The notes: generated by a model from the sequence alone, not told the origin. A stretch of DNA of 64,000 nucleotides from Misgurnus anguillicaudatus (GCF_027580225.2 NC_073348.2:29352001-29416000); one strand, 5' to 3'. Positions 1-11,553 are shown, counted from the stretch's first letter. A program made the numbers and translations.

Positions 1-175
1 TCTTTCCATGGCTTGCCATCCACTTAACACAATGCAGGTGTTTTTAGTAATAAAATTTGAAAAATTGTCATCGGGAGAAACTTAAACAATGCTTAAACAA
101 TGACAACATCATATGCCAAACCTGAATAAACTGCATAAAATTAATGATAAAAAATAAATTTGTGATGTGCCATAA

Positions 176-292
176 GTTGTGGTCTTGACCGGTCTTGAAA
201 TAAAATTCCGAGTCTTCTTTGTCTGAGACCGAGACGAGACAGAGTAAAAATGCGGTCTATTCCAAGATGAGACCGGTCTCAAGAACTACAAC
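176..292 (+). mobile_element. Short GTTGTGGTCTTGACCGGTC inverted-repeat MITE
   Basis: Left GTTGTGGTCTTGACCGGTCT and right GAGACCGGTCTCAAGAACTA then CAAC are inverted relatives; about 117 bp, GAGACC-rich. Confidence 0.55.
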
Positions 293-295
293 AGT

Positions 296-511
296 TTAGA
301 GTCTTATGAAACTGCAATTTGCAACTTTATTGAAACTATGTTAAATGTTGGGGTCTATTAAAGTCCATTAAAATTACAAAAATCCTGGAATGTTTTCCTT
401 AAAAAACATAATTTCTTCTCGACTGAACAAAGAAAGACATCAAAATTTTGGATGACATAGTGGTGAGTAAATTATCTGAATTTATTTTAAGAAAATAGAT
501 TAATCCTTTAA
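296..511 (+). mobile_element. TTAA-type GGATTAGTCC element, right half
   Basis: Contains TTGGGGTCTATTAAAGTCCA, TTTCTTCTCGACTGAACAAA and GGTGAGTAAATTATCTGAAT, ending AGATTAATCCT then TTAA (508-511). The left half is missing and a GAGACC MITE abuts it. Confidence 0.6.
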
Positions 512-715
512 TACACGTTTTTAGATGCGATTGAGAATGGCCCCGTAAACGTTTACATCAATAATCAAACAAATATGAAACTAAGTAAATAAAAGTCTTT
601 TTGTGGGATTATGTTATATTTTTGACAGCAGACGCGGGCTACAGAGAGGGCGGGCCGCAAATGGCTCGTGGGCCATTTTGAGACAACTGCTCTAATTAAT
701 TGTTTTAATACTAAA

Positions 716-808
716 TACAGATTTTCTGGTTATATTCTAATAAAGAAACTAAAATGAAAACAACAAATCTAAAGATGGCACGGTGGTCTAAGACTTTTTT
801 ACAGTATA
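716..808 (+). mobile_element. Tc1/mariner-like remnant, right end
   Basis: TTCTGGTTATATTCTAATAA and GGTGGTCTAAGACTTTT match the right end of the element at 54951-55466. The 625-695 stretch (GGCGGGCCGCAAATGGCTCG) looks like part of a hAT-type repeat, not resolved. Confidence 0.45.
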
Positions 809-819
809 TGTTTTTTTTG

Positions 820-2158
820 CAGATACAGCAGATAAGACCTCTCGGCCTGACTTCCGCATGTCTGTCCTCACTGTTGTTTCAGTCAGTGGCATAAAACAGG
901 TTTGCCGCATCCGAACCATCTGATTATATCCCATCGCTGACTGTCCATCATCTACAATGAGCATATTAAAAGTGTCAAAAAATGAGTGACATTTAGGTCT
1001 TGCTTTTCTACTTTTCTCTGACTGACTGACTTGCTGCCTGCTGCCTCCACCCCCCAACATCTGTGTCAAACTCCGCTGCCATTTGGAGAGAATTATTCAC
1101 CTCATATACCGACTGGAACATTGCTCAGTATGATATATCCAGCTCTTTTCAACACTTCCACACTATCAGGTGTCTTTCTATATCTCATTTTCAGCAACTA
1201 TTTTGTCTGCCCACCTTGTTCTCTGGGTAATACTGCTGCAGTTAAACCGCAGACGAATCTCAATATAGGGTTTATATTGCATTTCAACAGCTTGTATATT
1301 TATATTTATAGTGTTTGCCGTATTTAAGATGTAGTTTTCCAGTGCATTTCAAATACATTTAATGGTGATTTACTCGTGAATATATTTAGTTCCATGCACA
1401 GACCAACCCTGAAATAACATGCAAACTCTGTTTAGCTCTCACATTAGAGAAACACAGTGAGCTCATTCTAAACTTAGCGTTTGTTTTTCCATTAACAGCG
1501 ATATCACTGAGCCGGGATGTGAAATGGGCTTTCTCATTATAAGAGCCAACGATATGCACTGTAAACACATTCATATTCTGAATGCAATTAATCCACGTGA
1601 GCGGCTCTGTTGTGACATTTCGAGCCTTGGGAATAATGATGTTTCCCATCCCGTCGCACTGACCAAGGAGCTGCCGCGAAGATGGGTGCGCTGGAAAAGC
1701 ACTTGCGGTAAACAATGTGTGAAAAGCGTGTGGGAGAAAGTGAGGGGGTAGGAGGATGTGTGGCGGTTCAGGGTCTCCATTAGCGCCGGAGTTACTAATG
1801 AGCAAATGGGGGTCCTTGTTGTCCCAGTGGGCAGCGCACGCCGAGTTCAATGTCACAGATTATCCTCTTCCACACAATGTCCTCAAGATACACACGCATG
1901 GACTATTGGCACACGTATATGGCTAATAAACCTCACGATGGTCATTAAAAATGAGCTGTGTGAGCGAAACCCAAACTCTAGAGAAAGATCACAAAGACTG
2001 GCTGCACAGATTCAAGGCTCGCTTTTTTATTTATTAGCTTCTTCATCCTGAAACACCAAATTAAACAATGTTAGTGTAGTGTGCTTGCGCTTTCATTTTG
2101 TCAAAATGAAAAGAGACGAGCCTAAATATGAAACACAGAGGCGCACTTCTGTACGCAT
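820..2158. other. Single-copy stretch, no gene recognised; possible regulatory DNA
   Basis: No transposon ends or splice-bounded ORF seen. A 156-residue minus-strand frame (1386-1856) has no motif and lacks splice or start support. The 1340-1640 part is mixed in composition with TAAT-type words and could be conserved non-coding DNA. Confidence 0.3.
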
Positions 2159-2235
2159 TCTTAAAGTGTTAGCTCACCCAAAAATAAAAGTGCCTCATTA
2201 TTTTCTGACCTTCATGTTTTTCAAACCTGCATGCT
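2159..2235 (+). mobile_element. AGTTCACCC-type element fragment
   Basis: TTCTTAAAGTGTTAGCTCAC followed by CCAAAAATAAAAGTG and CCTTCATGTTTTTCAAACCTG; only the left end survives. Confidence 0.45.
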
Positions 2236-2320
2236 CTTGTTTTCCTGTGTTTCTAAAAAATGGGACGGTTACATGGTTTTGCTATTCAACAACAGTTTAT
2301 TATAATCACAATCTATCAAA

Positions 2321-2378
2321 CATTTACGCATTTATGCATTTGGCAGATGCTTTTATATAAAGAGACTTACATTGCATT
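2321..2378 (-). repeat. SINE 3' tail fragment
   Basis: ATTTATGCATTTGGCAGATG followed by CTTTTATATAAAGAGACTTAC is the reverse of the common cyprinid SINE tail (AAGTC-CTTTGGATAAAAGCGTC-GCCAAATG). Confidence 0.45.
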
Positions 2379-3126
2379 CAGTGGCGGCCAGTGACTTCTT
2401 TTTTCGAGGGCGCACGATGCGAAGATACAACATGTATGTAGCCCGTCGTGTGTGGTTCGTAATTTCAAAATATGTGTTTGCCGCGTCGAGTGAACATATG
2501 TGCATCACGTGTCTTATCAAAATAAGTGCCTGCTGCAGATGCGTCTAAAGGGTTTATGATAAAGAGACGCTCGCGTTTGCCAGATACTCGCATAATCTCA
2601 TCCGTAATCAGAGTTAACTGTTAACTCTTTCCCTCGTCAGATATCTCGTCAATTAAGAGAAAGCGCTTCCCCGCCAATGACGAGATTTTCCGTCTTTCCG
2701 CAATACCGCTACTATCCACCAGGTGGCGCAACTTTTTAAATCCGGAAGTATTGCCATATGGCAAGCTGCTGCATGTCCGTGTCTGTTTAAAAGATCGCTC
2801 TGAATGGATCTCTATGAAAAGTCCGTCACAAACATGGAATTATCTCTGCTTTTTGCTCAAAATGTGGTGTTTTTGCAGAAACCTACCCATATTCAAAAGC
2901 TGATTACAAAAGAACTACTCAAGGTAGGATGAAACGTTTTTTTTTTTTTTTTGAAAGCAGAGGGTCTGTTCTTTCATTTGGTATATTGTATGTTTATATA
3001 TCTGAAGAAGAACATTTTCTGGAAGGCATTAAACTTTGGTGAAAATCATGAAAAACGCTGGCGCTGGCTGGCAACTTTTTTTAAAAACGTTGGCGCGGAA
3101 AGAGTTAAGGGAGTGTCTTGCGTGTA
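2379..3126 (+). mobile_element. hAT-like CAGTGGCGGC element, copy 1, interrupted and truncated
   Basis: Left end CAGTGGCGGCCAGTGACTTC at 2379. Matches the complete copy at 4914-5383 through AATCAGAG, is interrupted at 2625-3104, resumes with GGGAGTGTCTTGCGTG, then diverges. The right arm is missing. Confidence 0.62.
2625..3104 (+). mobile_element. TTAA-flanked CTCTTTCC...GGAAAGAG element
   Basis: 480-bp element between TTAA at 2621-2624 and 3105-3108, with ends CTCTTTCCC and GGAAAGAG. The uninterrupted target sequence is visible in the related hAT copy at about 5147-5170, so the insertion is directly demonstrated. Non-autonomous. Confidence 0.75.
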
Positions 3127-3476
3127 AAAATAGTGGTAGTTCGGTAGCAGCGGACAGCAGCTGGAAGAAACGCATCAGGGATCGAGTAGGCATCACACCC
3201 TAATCAAGATCTTTTTTTTTTAAGTAGCGTTTCTTTTCATGACGGCCAAGGTGCGAAATGTTGTCATTCGTAGTCATTTCCCGTATCCGTAAAAATCATA
3301 GACAGCAAAAGATAAAAATATCCGTAAATCGTAGCAAGCTAGCCGATGCTTGTCAGTAGCCTACTGGTACTCGGTAGGTACTCAAGATGGCGGCAGACAA
3401 CTGGAATGACGTAAAAGGTCACATGACTGATATTCATGAATATCACCCCGTATGGTCCTTCAGAGGTGGTATATAG

Positions 3477-3752
3477 CAGGGGTTTTCAAACTGGGGGGCC
3501 ACGAGATGGTGCCAGGGGGCCCCCAGTTTTATGACATTTTATAAAATACATTAATTGATCATGAATTCTGTGTAATTAAACATAAAAAATAAGGCTACTA
3601 ACCAAAAGCACTACTTTTTTTGTATAATTTAATGTGTTTTAGTAAAATGTTGAGTTTAGAACAGTTTTTGTCACAAATTTTCTTTGGGGGGCCGCGAAGG
3701 AATGCACCATACACAAGGGGGGCCGCACGCTGAAAAAGTTTGGGAACCACTG
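3477..3752 (+). mobile_element. hAT-like element CAGGGGTTTTCAAACTGG, perfect 8-bp duplication
   Basis: 276 bp. Ends CAGGGGTTTTCAAACTGGGG and AAAGTTTGGGAACCACTG; perfect GTATATAG duplication at 3469-3476 and 3753-3760. Internal GGGGGGCC words near both ends. Non-autonomous. Confidence 0.8.
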
Positions 3753-3760
3753 GTATATAG

Positions 3761-3826
3761 GACTAAAAATGGTTCCCTTATGATTACAGGTTTTTAGCGC
3801 TATTTAGCACCAATTTTTGGTATTAC
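3761..3826 (+). mobile_element. TAGCACC MITE, right part
   Basis: ATGGTTCCCTTATGATTACA then AGCGCTATTTAGCACCAAT match the right arms of the elements at 48806 and 57095. The left part is probably the short stretch before the hAT insertion at 3477. Confidence 0.5.
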
Positions 3827-3829
3827 AGT

Positions 3830-4905
3830 TAAAAAAAACATTTTACAACATGGATACAACAAGATTGGAATAATATTACAATAAATCCTTTTTGAATTTA
3901 TTTTTTTTAAGAAACCAGAGATGACCAGATATACAAGGAATTATAATGTACTGTATAATATGCTAAAACAAATCTTCTTGGTGTCTGAAAGGTATGCTGC
4001 ATGCTCCCTGACAGTTGACAGCAACTCATACACCAAGTGTTGTTGCTTTTCTCGGAAAGGGAATAAATATAGGAACCGATGTGTTATGGACGATATTCCA
4101 ACTGACTGATGCAAGGAGGAGGTCTGGTCTTTGGGATTCAGGATGAGTTTGTATGTGTGTGTGGTGTGAATAGAGTGAACTCTATTGAGACAAAGACGGG
4201 CTGAGCTCAAAGGAACCTGATGCATTATTAATGCAAGTTAAATTGAAGGAGCATCTTTCCTGCCTGCCGGTTTCTCACCGCATTTGATTGGGTGCAGCCT
4301 GTGCCACAGAATGAATAGCTGTGCCCTTCCTTCTGTCTTACCGTAGTGTCTCTTTATCTCCTTAGGTGCTCTCCCATTTTTTCTTCATTTTTATCATTTA
4401 TCTACTTCCCTCTCTGGCCGTTACACCGCGCGCGTGCGTGTGTGTGTGGACACATGATCACAGAGGCATTAATCCATCATAATAGAGCAGATGCATTTAT
4501 CATTGTCAGACAGGGCTGTCTTAGGGATGATGATTTTAGCGAAATGGGCCGAGGCTGTGGAACGTGTGTGTTTGTGTGTTTGGTATTTAAAGCATTATGT
4601 CGCACACACCCCAGAATTGTTGCATTAATTCTGGTAAGCTGCGTGTATCGGTGGTGTGATGTCAAATCAAGTTCACAGCTCACGATGTGGCTGCAAACCC
4701 TGCCAATATTTCAGGTTTGTGTGAATATATTCTCACGCTTTTGAAGATGTTTGGGTGTCTGGAAGACAACAAGTCTTGTTGCCAACCACACTGGCATTGT
4801 GATGACACAGTGTCACTATAGACCTTGATATTAAGCCAAACGCACACACACAGTCCATCTGCATGGTTGCATTCTGACAATTTAAGCCATACTGTTTGTG
4901 CATAG
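3830..4905. other. Single-copy stretch, no gene recognised
   Basis: 4190-4520 carries TGATGCATTATTAATGCAAG and GAGGCATTAATCCATCATAA, TAAT-core homeodomain-like words in non-repetitive sequence. No coding evidence. Confidence 0.3.
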
Positions 4906-4913
4906 GCACTACT

Positions 4914-5383
4914 TAGTGGCTGGCGGTGACTTCTTTTTTCAAGGGCGCACGATGCGAAGTTTGTCACAACATGTATGTAGCCCATCATGTGTGTGGTTCG
5001 TAATTTCAAAATATGTGTTCGGCGCGTCGAGTGAACCTGTGTGCATCACGTGCCTTGTCAAAATAAGTGCCTGCTGTAGACGCGTCTAAAGTGTTTATGA
5101 TAAAGAGACGCTCGCGTTTGCCAGATACTCACATAATCTCATCCGAATCAGAGTTTAATGTTAAGGGAGTGTCTTGCGTGTATTTTGTGAACGTGAGCGT
5201 CTCTTTTATCATAAACGGTTTTGACGCGTGTGCAGCAGGCACTTATTTTGACAAAACACTTGATGCACATGGTTCACATAACGCAACAAACACATATTTT
5301 AAAAACACGAGCGACACACATGACACTCCGAACACATATTTTGAATTTGGGCTCCTCGGAAGAGCAGTTACGAGCCGCCACTG
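4914..5383 (+). mobile_element. hAT-like CAGTGGCGGC element, complete copy
   Basis: 470 bp. Left end TAGTGGCTGGCGGTGAC, right end CGAGCCGCCACTG; 8-bp duplication GCACTACT/GCAGTACT (7 of 8) at 4906-4913 and 5384-5391. Internal inverted blocks AAGAGACGCTCGC / GCGTCTCTTTTATC. No ORF of note. Confidence 0.7.
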
Positions 5384-5396
5384 GCAGTACTGTATA

Positions 5397-5592
5397 TAGG
5401 GGTGACCATACGTGCCGTTTTTCCGGGACGCGTCCTGGCCAGGATTTTGGGTGCATCGAATGAAACTACAATGATTGTATATGTTTTTAACTGAAATGTG
5501 AGAACCTCCATGACGTATGTGGTCGACAAATACAATTTCCGGAAATCCTGGCCATAACACGTCCCAGAAAAATGGCACGTATGGTCAGTCTA
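5397..5592 (+). mobile_element. TATAG-TGACCATACGTGCC MITE
   Basis: Left GGTGACCATACGTGCCGTTT and right AAATGGCACGTATGGTCA, plus inner CCTGGCCAGGATTT / GGAAATCCTGGCC, are inverted relatives. 196 bp. It abuts the hAT-like copy ending at 5391. Confidence 0.62.
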
Positions 5593-5972
5593 TATGTAGC
5601 ACGTATGCAATAGTAGCAGGCTAGTTTTCATGTAGTTCAGTTTGTACAGCACAACAGCCTGCAAAGTGTAAACTTAAAAATATCTTATAGTCACAATGCA
5701 AAATATGATGCTATTATCACAAAATTGCATATTGTAAACACGCACACACACAACTTTGTCTATATATCGATTTTTCTGTCTCACTCTATTTCTAAGGGGG
5801 AAAAAGAAAAATATTAGACTTAAAATGGTCTTTTCTTTCCTGTTTTTTTATTTGCATCCATATTGATATGTGTGTCTGCAAGGAATGTTCAATGCGCGTT
5901 TTTTATACTTTGAGCACCTGCCTCTCCAAAGGTCTCTGCACTACCCGGTCAACAAAAAAAAAACACATTGAG

Positions 5973-6062
5973 GGGCTGTTTCCCGGACAGGGCTTATCCT
6001 AGTCCCCGACTAAAATGCATTATGGATTATTGGATTATTAATCTAAACCTTGTCTGGAAAAT
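5973..6062 (+). repeat. GGGCTGTTTCCCGGACAGG repeat fragment
   Basis: GGGGCTGTTTCCCGGACAGG at the left and CCTTGTCTGGAAAATTGC at the right are loose inverted ends of a short worn MITE. Confidence 0.35.
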
Positions 6063-6483
6063 TGCAAAATGTTTAGCTTGAACTGTAAATTGTTCTGGAT
6101 AACAGCATCTCCCAAATGTGTAAATATAAATGCAAATTCAAGTTGTTTATCCATGTGATTATTTCATTGTATTAATAAACATTTCTCTTTATTCTTATCT
6201 TTAATTAACATCTCTATATTCAATTGGCTTTCGCACCACAGTGACATGTTGGATTCAGGGGACCCAATCAAAGTGACTCGAATATGCGGTTTAAAAACAG
6301 CAGTTTTAAGATAGCTTCATCTAATTAACAAGCACTGTATGACAAAACGCATCTTGAAATAAAAGCACCCAAGGTCACACATCATTAAAATGAGTTTATT
6401 TCATGGTGAATGCTGTAAATTATTTGCCTGCGCTTTTCTGTGACAAAGCTGAGAGTTATAATGGAGACTGTGAATATATCCTT

Positions 6484-6600
6484 TAAAGGGGTCATGTCAC
6501 GTAATGTACCTTTTTGACATTTACAACATAAAGCTTTCCACAGACCATTTACTGAAGTAAACTGCAAAGCAGGTCATTCATAATTTGTTATGGTTATAAT
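6484..6600 (+). mobile_element. TTAAAGGGGTCATG TTAA-type fragment
   Basis: Begins TTTAAAGGGGTCATGTCACG like other TTAA elements here; no right end is found. Confidence 0.3.
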
Positions 6601-6727
6601 GCCACAACTCTAAGCAGACCACCCACGTTTATATATTAATACCTATTTAGTAGTTTGTAACTAAAACCTTCCTGATGTGAACCTGGACTCAAAGTGTTGA
6701 CAAACAGATGACAATTATTATTTAGTA

Positions 6728-6930
6728 CAGTGGCTCAGAGGGGTAACATTGTTGCCTGACAACAAGAAGGTCCCCAGTTCATCCTCGGCTTGGGAAGAGG
6801 TTGTATGTCCTCCTTATGTCACTCTGTGGGTTTACTCCAGGTACTCCAATTGGAGATGCCACATGGTCCTTCCCCAACTTGTGTTTGAATTAACCAGTGG
6901 AATGGTGTTAAGAGATGAATAAAACATTCT
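6728..6930 (+). repeat. tRNA-like-headed dispersed repeat
   Basis: GTGGCTCAGAGGGGTAACATTG resembles a polymerase III A box, and AGGTCCCCAGTTCATCC a degenerate B box. It continues CTGTGGGTTTACTCCAGGTA as in a common fish repeat with this head. No full tRNA fold. Confidence 0.4.
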
Positions 6931-7123
6931 TTTACATAGATACATTTTTAAAGGTCAACAGCAAAATCAACTGCCATAATTCTTCTAACACAATTATAAA
7001 AAATCCTAACCTGTATATGCATAAACAATACTTGTGTAAAAAAAGTTTTCAGCTAAAAAATTTTGGTACATTTAAATTTGATGTGATTTATTAAAACCAG
7101 TGCTGCTTTTATGCAATAAATAT

Positions 7124-8132
7124 ATGAAGAGTTTGGTTCCAAAACACAATAAATCCATTTTGACTCCATTAATGTATTTTCTATACCAAGAAATTGACAA
7201 GATGAAAACCACTATTTTCTGTTACAAACTTTTACATAGCATCTTTAGGTTATAATAACATTAAAAATTCAAATTCATAATTTTATTTTCAAATATTTAT
7301 TATAAAAACGGATTATTTTTTCCGCAAAATGCAATAAATCCATGGCAAGTTTTTTTTTTCAAAATGTTATAAATCTACTGAATCCTATATAAATGAGCAT
7401 TCATCTTTGATATGTTATATTCATTTAGTTGACTAGTGGTATACACTGATTAAAAAATAAACATTAATGGCATTAACCAAAACACTTACTTTGTCATATT
7501 AAGAACACGGTCATTGCTGCTGTTATACTTGGACGTCGTCGCTGAACTTTTTTGCCAGCGATCAGCTGTAAACATTTTTGGTCCTGCTCGATTTTTGTTG
7601 AATGGAAAGTTTTTCATAAGATCCCCTGGGATCAATATGTTAGCATGACAGAAGTTTGATGTTATCGGGTGAACAAACAACAGCCGGCATTTTTCCTTCT
7701 CCCGAGTGCCTCTCACATAAATTATGAGTTTTTGATTGCTTACATTTCTTTCCCGCTATAGAAAACCACCAAAGGTTTATCAATGCCATTAAAATTACTT
7801 TTTTGTTTTTGTTTGTTTGTTGATCACGAAGTAGAAAGTAGATGAGGAAAACTGGGATTCTGTGTGTATTCAAAGCGGCGCCATTATTGTTTACAATGCG
7901 TGGAATGGTGCGCTGTGATTTGTTGAGCGGATTTATTGCATTCTGCAGAGAAGGAGGACTGGCGCTTATCGTGTTTTGGAAAAAAGGGAGAAAAGATGAC
8001 AGAATAACACGGCAGATTTTGGATTTTGCGTAAAAATGAATTTACTTTTTAATTCTGACCTGATACAATACTGATTTTGGCTGTAACAGTTTTTTAATGG
8101 CATTTATCGCGTTTTGGAACCAAACTCTTCAT
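7124..8132 (-). mobile_element. ATGAAGAGTTTGG-ended transposon, copy A
   Basis: 1009-bp element with inverted ends (ATGAAGAGTTTGGTTCCAAA and its complement at 8112-8132). A second copy in the opposite orientation is at 37176-38176. It carries an exon-like ORF on the minus strand (7490-7757). The flanks are A/T rich, so the target duplication cannot be read. The superfamily is not assigned. Confidence 0.68.
7490..7757 (-). pseudogene. Exon-like ORF of the ATGAAGAG transposon, copy A
   Basis: Minus-strand counterpart of 37541-37798. The start codon has been lost (GCGGGAAAG replaces ATGGGAAAG near 7757), but a 76-residue frame reads DLMKNFPFNKNRAG to DRVLNMTK and meets the same donor GTAAGTG at 7489. 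Function unknown. Confidence 0.38.
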
Positions 8133-8136
8133 ATTT

Positions 8137-10778
8137 TATAGCAATTAATTTGTTTGGTTATTAAAATTACTCTTTGCATAAGTAACATTTTTGCCATTCA
8201 TTGAAAATTCATTCAGAAATTCAGACTCAAAAATTGGACTGCTGTGATTGAATCCACTAGAAACACAATCAAGCGTCTATCCGTACTATTATTTTCCTTG
8301 ATCTATCAACTGCATGTGTGTGCAAACTAGAAAGTGGGATGTGCAGCCACTCCAGTATCTTCCAGGATTAAATGACGATGACTTTACAGTGGGAATTGTT
8401 GTGGAATTTTATGGAAAAGGTTACAGAGCTCCCCAGAATCATGAGAAAGCTGTTTCGTTCATCCTCGATAAACCTCGCCAGCTCTCCGACCCATTATCAC
8501 AACACTCAAGCAGGTGACAACATCACTTCACCCTAAATTAAGTGAGCAAGCGATAAAAAAATAGATGGCATAAAAGGAAATGTCATTCTCCTTTAGCCCT
8601 AAATGAACCTCGAAGTCTGAATATCTCCAGCGCAAAAGTTTCATTTTGCACAAGTCATTGATTCCTGCAGGGTGTGCATCTGAACATTTTTATTTCTTCT
8701 CTGGGATTTATAACCTCGCAAATCTATTACACTGCGAATATCGTCTGCGTCTAAGTGTGGGCAGGGAGCTCCCACAGTACGCTGAAGAAATGCTTAGTCA
8801 CATTAGTCACAGTCCAGAAATGAAATCTGCAAATCTCTAAGTTTCAGAAAGATGAATGTAGAGAAAAAAGCCCCGTAAGCTCAGGAATACTGGATGTGAT
8901 ATATTGTCTAAAAATCCCCTGGAATCACTTTGTTGACATATTTCCCAAAAGGAAGCGTTTGATTGGATAAAAACCTGTAAAAGTACAGTAGTACAGGATT
9001 CATCAATATGTGTTTGGATTTTAAACGTTTATATCTGCAAAAGGTTATTTTAGGTGAAATGCAAACGAGTATGTAGAGAGCTTCCAATACACAAGGACTC
9101 AAAATGTTGATGTCATGGGGGCTTTAATAGTGTTTGTGAATGGGAGAATTGATTTCCTATTTTTGCAAGATGGAACGTTGTAACAGTGGTGACTGTGTGC
9201 TATCCATTTAGTTTCTCTCTCTCGCTCTTTATTCTAATGGATGTTATGGTGCTGAGGGTCTGGTATGTGAATGGTAGGCAGATTTGATTGCAGGGTTGAG
9301 GACATTGGAATAAAAGGCCGACCCAACTGCCTTGAATTCTTTCAGGCTTCCCACAACAGACTGTAATTAAACTGTAAAACTCCACAGGAACGAAGCCGGT
9401 GCTCATGGTGGATTGCTCTCCCACAGATTCAGTTACAACAAATACCTCAGGCCAATAAGAAGCATAAAATAAAAGCAAACACAAAAGAAACAGCGGTGTA
9501 TAAATCAACGGGGGCTTTCTTTTGTTCCGCATAAGCTTAAAAATTGTAAACTCTGTTTACAAATTTGCCTTTGACCTTTTTTGTACGGCAGATATCTCCG
9601 AAGGTTCTGACAATCTCATTTCTCGTTTTAATGCGGGGCAAGTATAACGGTTGCTATTATCTTACAGCTGTACATTCGCATGCATGTAAATTAATGCTAA
9701 TGTTTGCAGTGTTTAAATTATTTCCAGCGAGAGTGCGTGTTTACACGTTCAGAGTTTTAATAAGGAATTCATCAGCGCTGAAGCGAGCTCTGAGAGAACC
9801 GCTGTGTCAAAGAAGTTCAGTTTGCAAATAAATGACTGTCGCCGACCCCTCCATGCGCTAGTTTTTACATAATAAAGTTTCTTCAAGCAAAGAAATTCAA
9901 AGAAACATACTGTTTGCTCACTTTAAGCCCAACGAGGATTAAAAGAAGATCATTACTGATCAGTTTAGAGGACTATAATGTTTAAACACAAACTAGAGCT
10001 GATCAGTAAAATGCACCCTCATTATTTTTTGTATTAAAGATGAACTTTGGTCTCTCCCGAATCGCACACACAAAGTCTAAACGTCATGCGGCCAATATTC
10101 TCCTCACGGATTACCTGATGCATATTGCATGAAATCGCCAGTTTCAATCTGATTGGCTGGCTTTACATAACTTATGTGACATAGGGGTAGGAATCAGCTG
10201 GGATGTGGGAATATTGTTTTAGATTCATATGTGGGTCACAATGTGAAAGTACTGCTTTCATTATGTTAAATGTGAAGTTCAAAGTGTGATATTTAACTTA
10301 TGTTGGACTTTGCAGCCCATAGTTTTGTTTTATTTCTTATTTTATTTTAATTATTTTCTTTTGTATTTAGTAGTTTATGCTTCGATCATTCCAGGTTTGG
10401 ATTTTGTTGTAAAAGAAATATAAAATGTGTGTTGACCTGAAGCTACATTTAGCCTTCTCATAAAAATATAAACTATATTATTAAAAATCATATAATATAT
10501 TAAAGTATTTGAACAAAAATCATGTTAAAATGTAAATATATATATATTTTGAGATTGATCATGCTAAAGTAATGCTGTTACCCACTGTATAGATGTCTAT
10601 TTGCAACTTTACCTATAGTAAATTGAAGTCAAAATGTTACCCCCTCTTGGCAAATTAAGTCGCACATTTTTTAAAATTTGTTATTTTTACCTTAAAATCC
10701 CTTAAAAATCAACAATATTGGCACAAACCAAGTTAAAACCCATATATTTTACTGTTTAATTGACATTGAGAAAGACCA
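8137..10778. other. Longest repeat-poor stretch, no gene recognised
   Basis: 2.6 kb with no recognised transposon. A 110-residue minus-strand frame (9200-9532) begins with a hydrophobic run but has no homology I know. 8300-8850 looks like the best non-coding conservation candidate. Confidence 0.3.
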
Positions 10779-11025
10779 GCCTGATCTCACAAGAAATCGT
10801 ACATATTTTACTTGGCTTATTTGTATCAAGTCATACGAAGTTAATCGTGCAAAAGCGTATGATTCTCATAAAAAAACAACGAAACCGAACCCCTAACCCC
10901 ACACCTAGCCCCAACGTCACAGGGGTCAAGGCAAAAAAATCGTACCGAAACTTACGAATGTGGTCGTATGAATTTATACAAATTAGCCAACTCGTAAAAT
11001 ATGTAGGAATTCTCATGAGATAGCA
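10779..11025 (+). mobile_element. CTGATCTCACAAGAA MITE, complete
   Basis: Ends CTGATCTCACAAGAAATCGT and GAATTCTCATGAGATAGCAG, with ACATATTTTAC / GTAAAATATGT arms. The centre ACGTCACAGGGGTCAAGGC recurs in related elements. ORFs on both strands are arm artefacts. Confidence 0.6.
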
Positions 11026-11331
11026 GACAGCTTTGGACAGACAGCTTTAAAATCTATTGTAATGCAAGGATTTAATATAATGTTGCACATCAGATATTTT
11101 TCCACATCAGTTAACCAGATTATAAATGCATGAATTCTTGTCGAAACTGTAATTCAGTTTATATTGAGATCTGAGAGTCTGAGAGTTTTGTGGGCATGCA
11201 TCGGATTTGTCAGTCAACGTTGAGTAAGGTCGACGTTTTCATGTCTTGTTGCTCTTAATAACTCTTTTAACATCAATCAGGTCTCGCACTTTATCTCTCT
11301 TAATATCTCTTTTAACATTAAGCAAGTCCAG

Positions 11332-11536
11332 CCTGATCTCACGTATTTTATGGGATGGCAAATTTTTATGAATTCATATAAAAACATACAATTTTCATAC
11401 ACAAAATAGCAAAAACCCTCATCACAGTGACAAAAGCAAATTGTACAAAAATGTACATGTAACATGTTGTTGTACAAATAAATACAAATAAGCCATCCTT
11501 ATGTAAAATACATACGAATTGCAATAAGATTGTCTC
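11332..11536 (+). mobile_element. CTGATCTCAC MITE, second copy
   Basis: CCTGATCTCACGTATTTTAT at left, GTAAAATACATACGAATTGC at right. Centre ATCACAGTGACAAAAGCAA parallels 10779-11025. Confidence 0.5.
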
Positions 11537-11553
11537 ATTCCTGCATGTTTTAA

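Noticed and set aside
1386..1856. Longest ORF in the window, 156 residues on the minus strand
   Set aside because: No recognisable domain and composition typical of non-coding DNA, overlapped by ORFs in other frames.
6728..6930. Possible tRNA gene
   Set aside because: Only loose A- and B-box similarity and no cloverleaf; better explained as a SINE-like head.
10880..10930. CCTAACCCC-like words resembling telomere repeat
   Set aside because: Too short and irregular; it is the core of a CTGATCTCAC-type MITE, where GGTTAGGG-like words recur.
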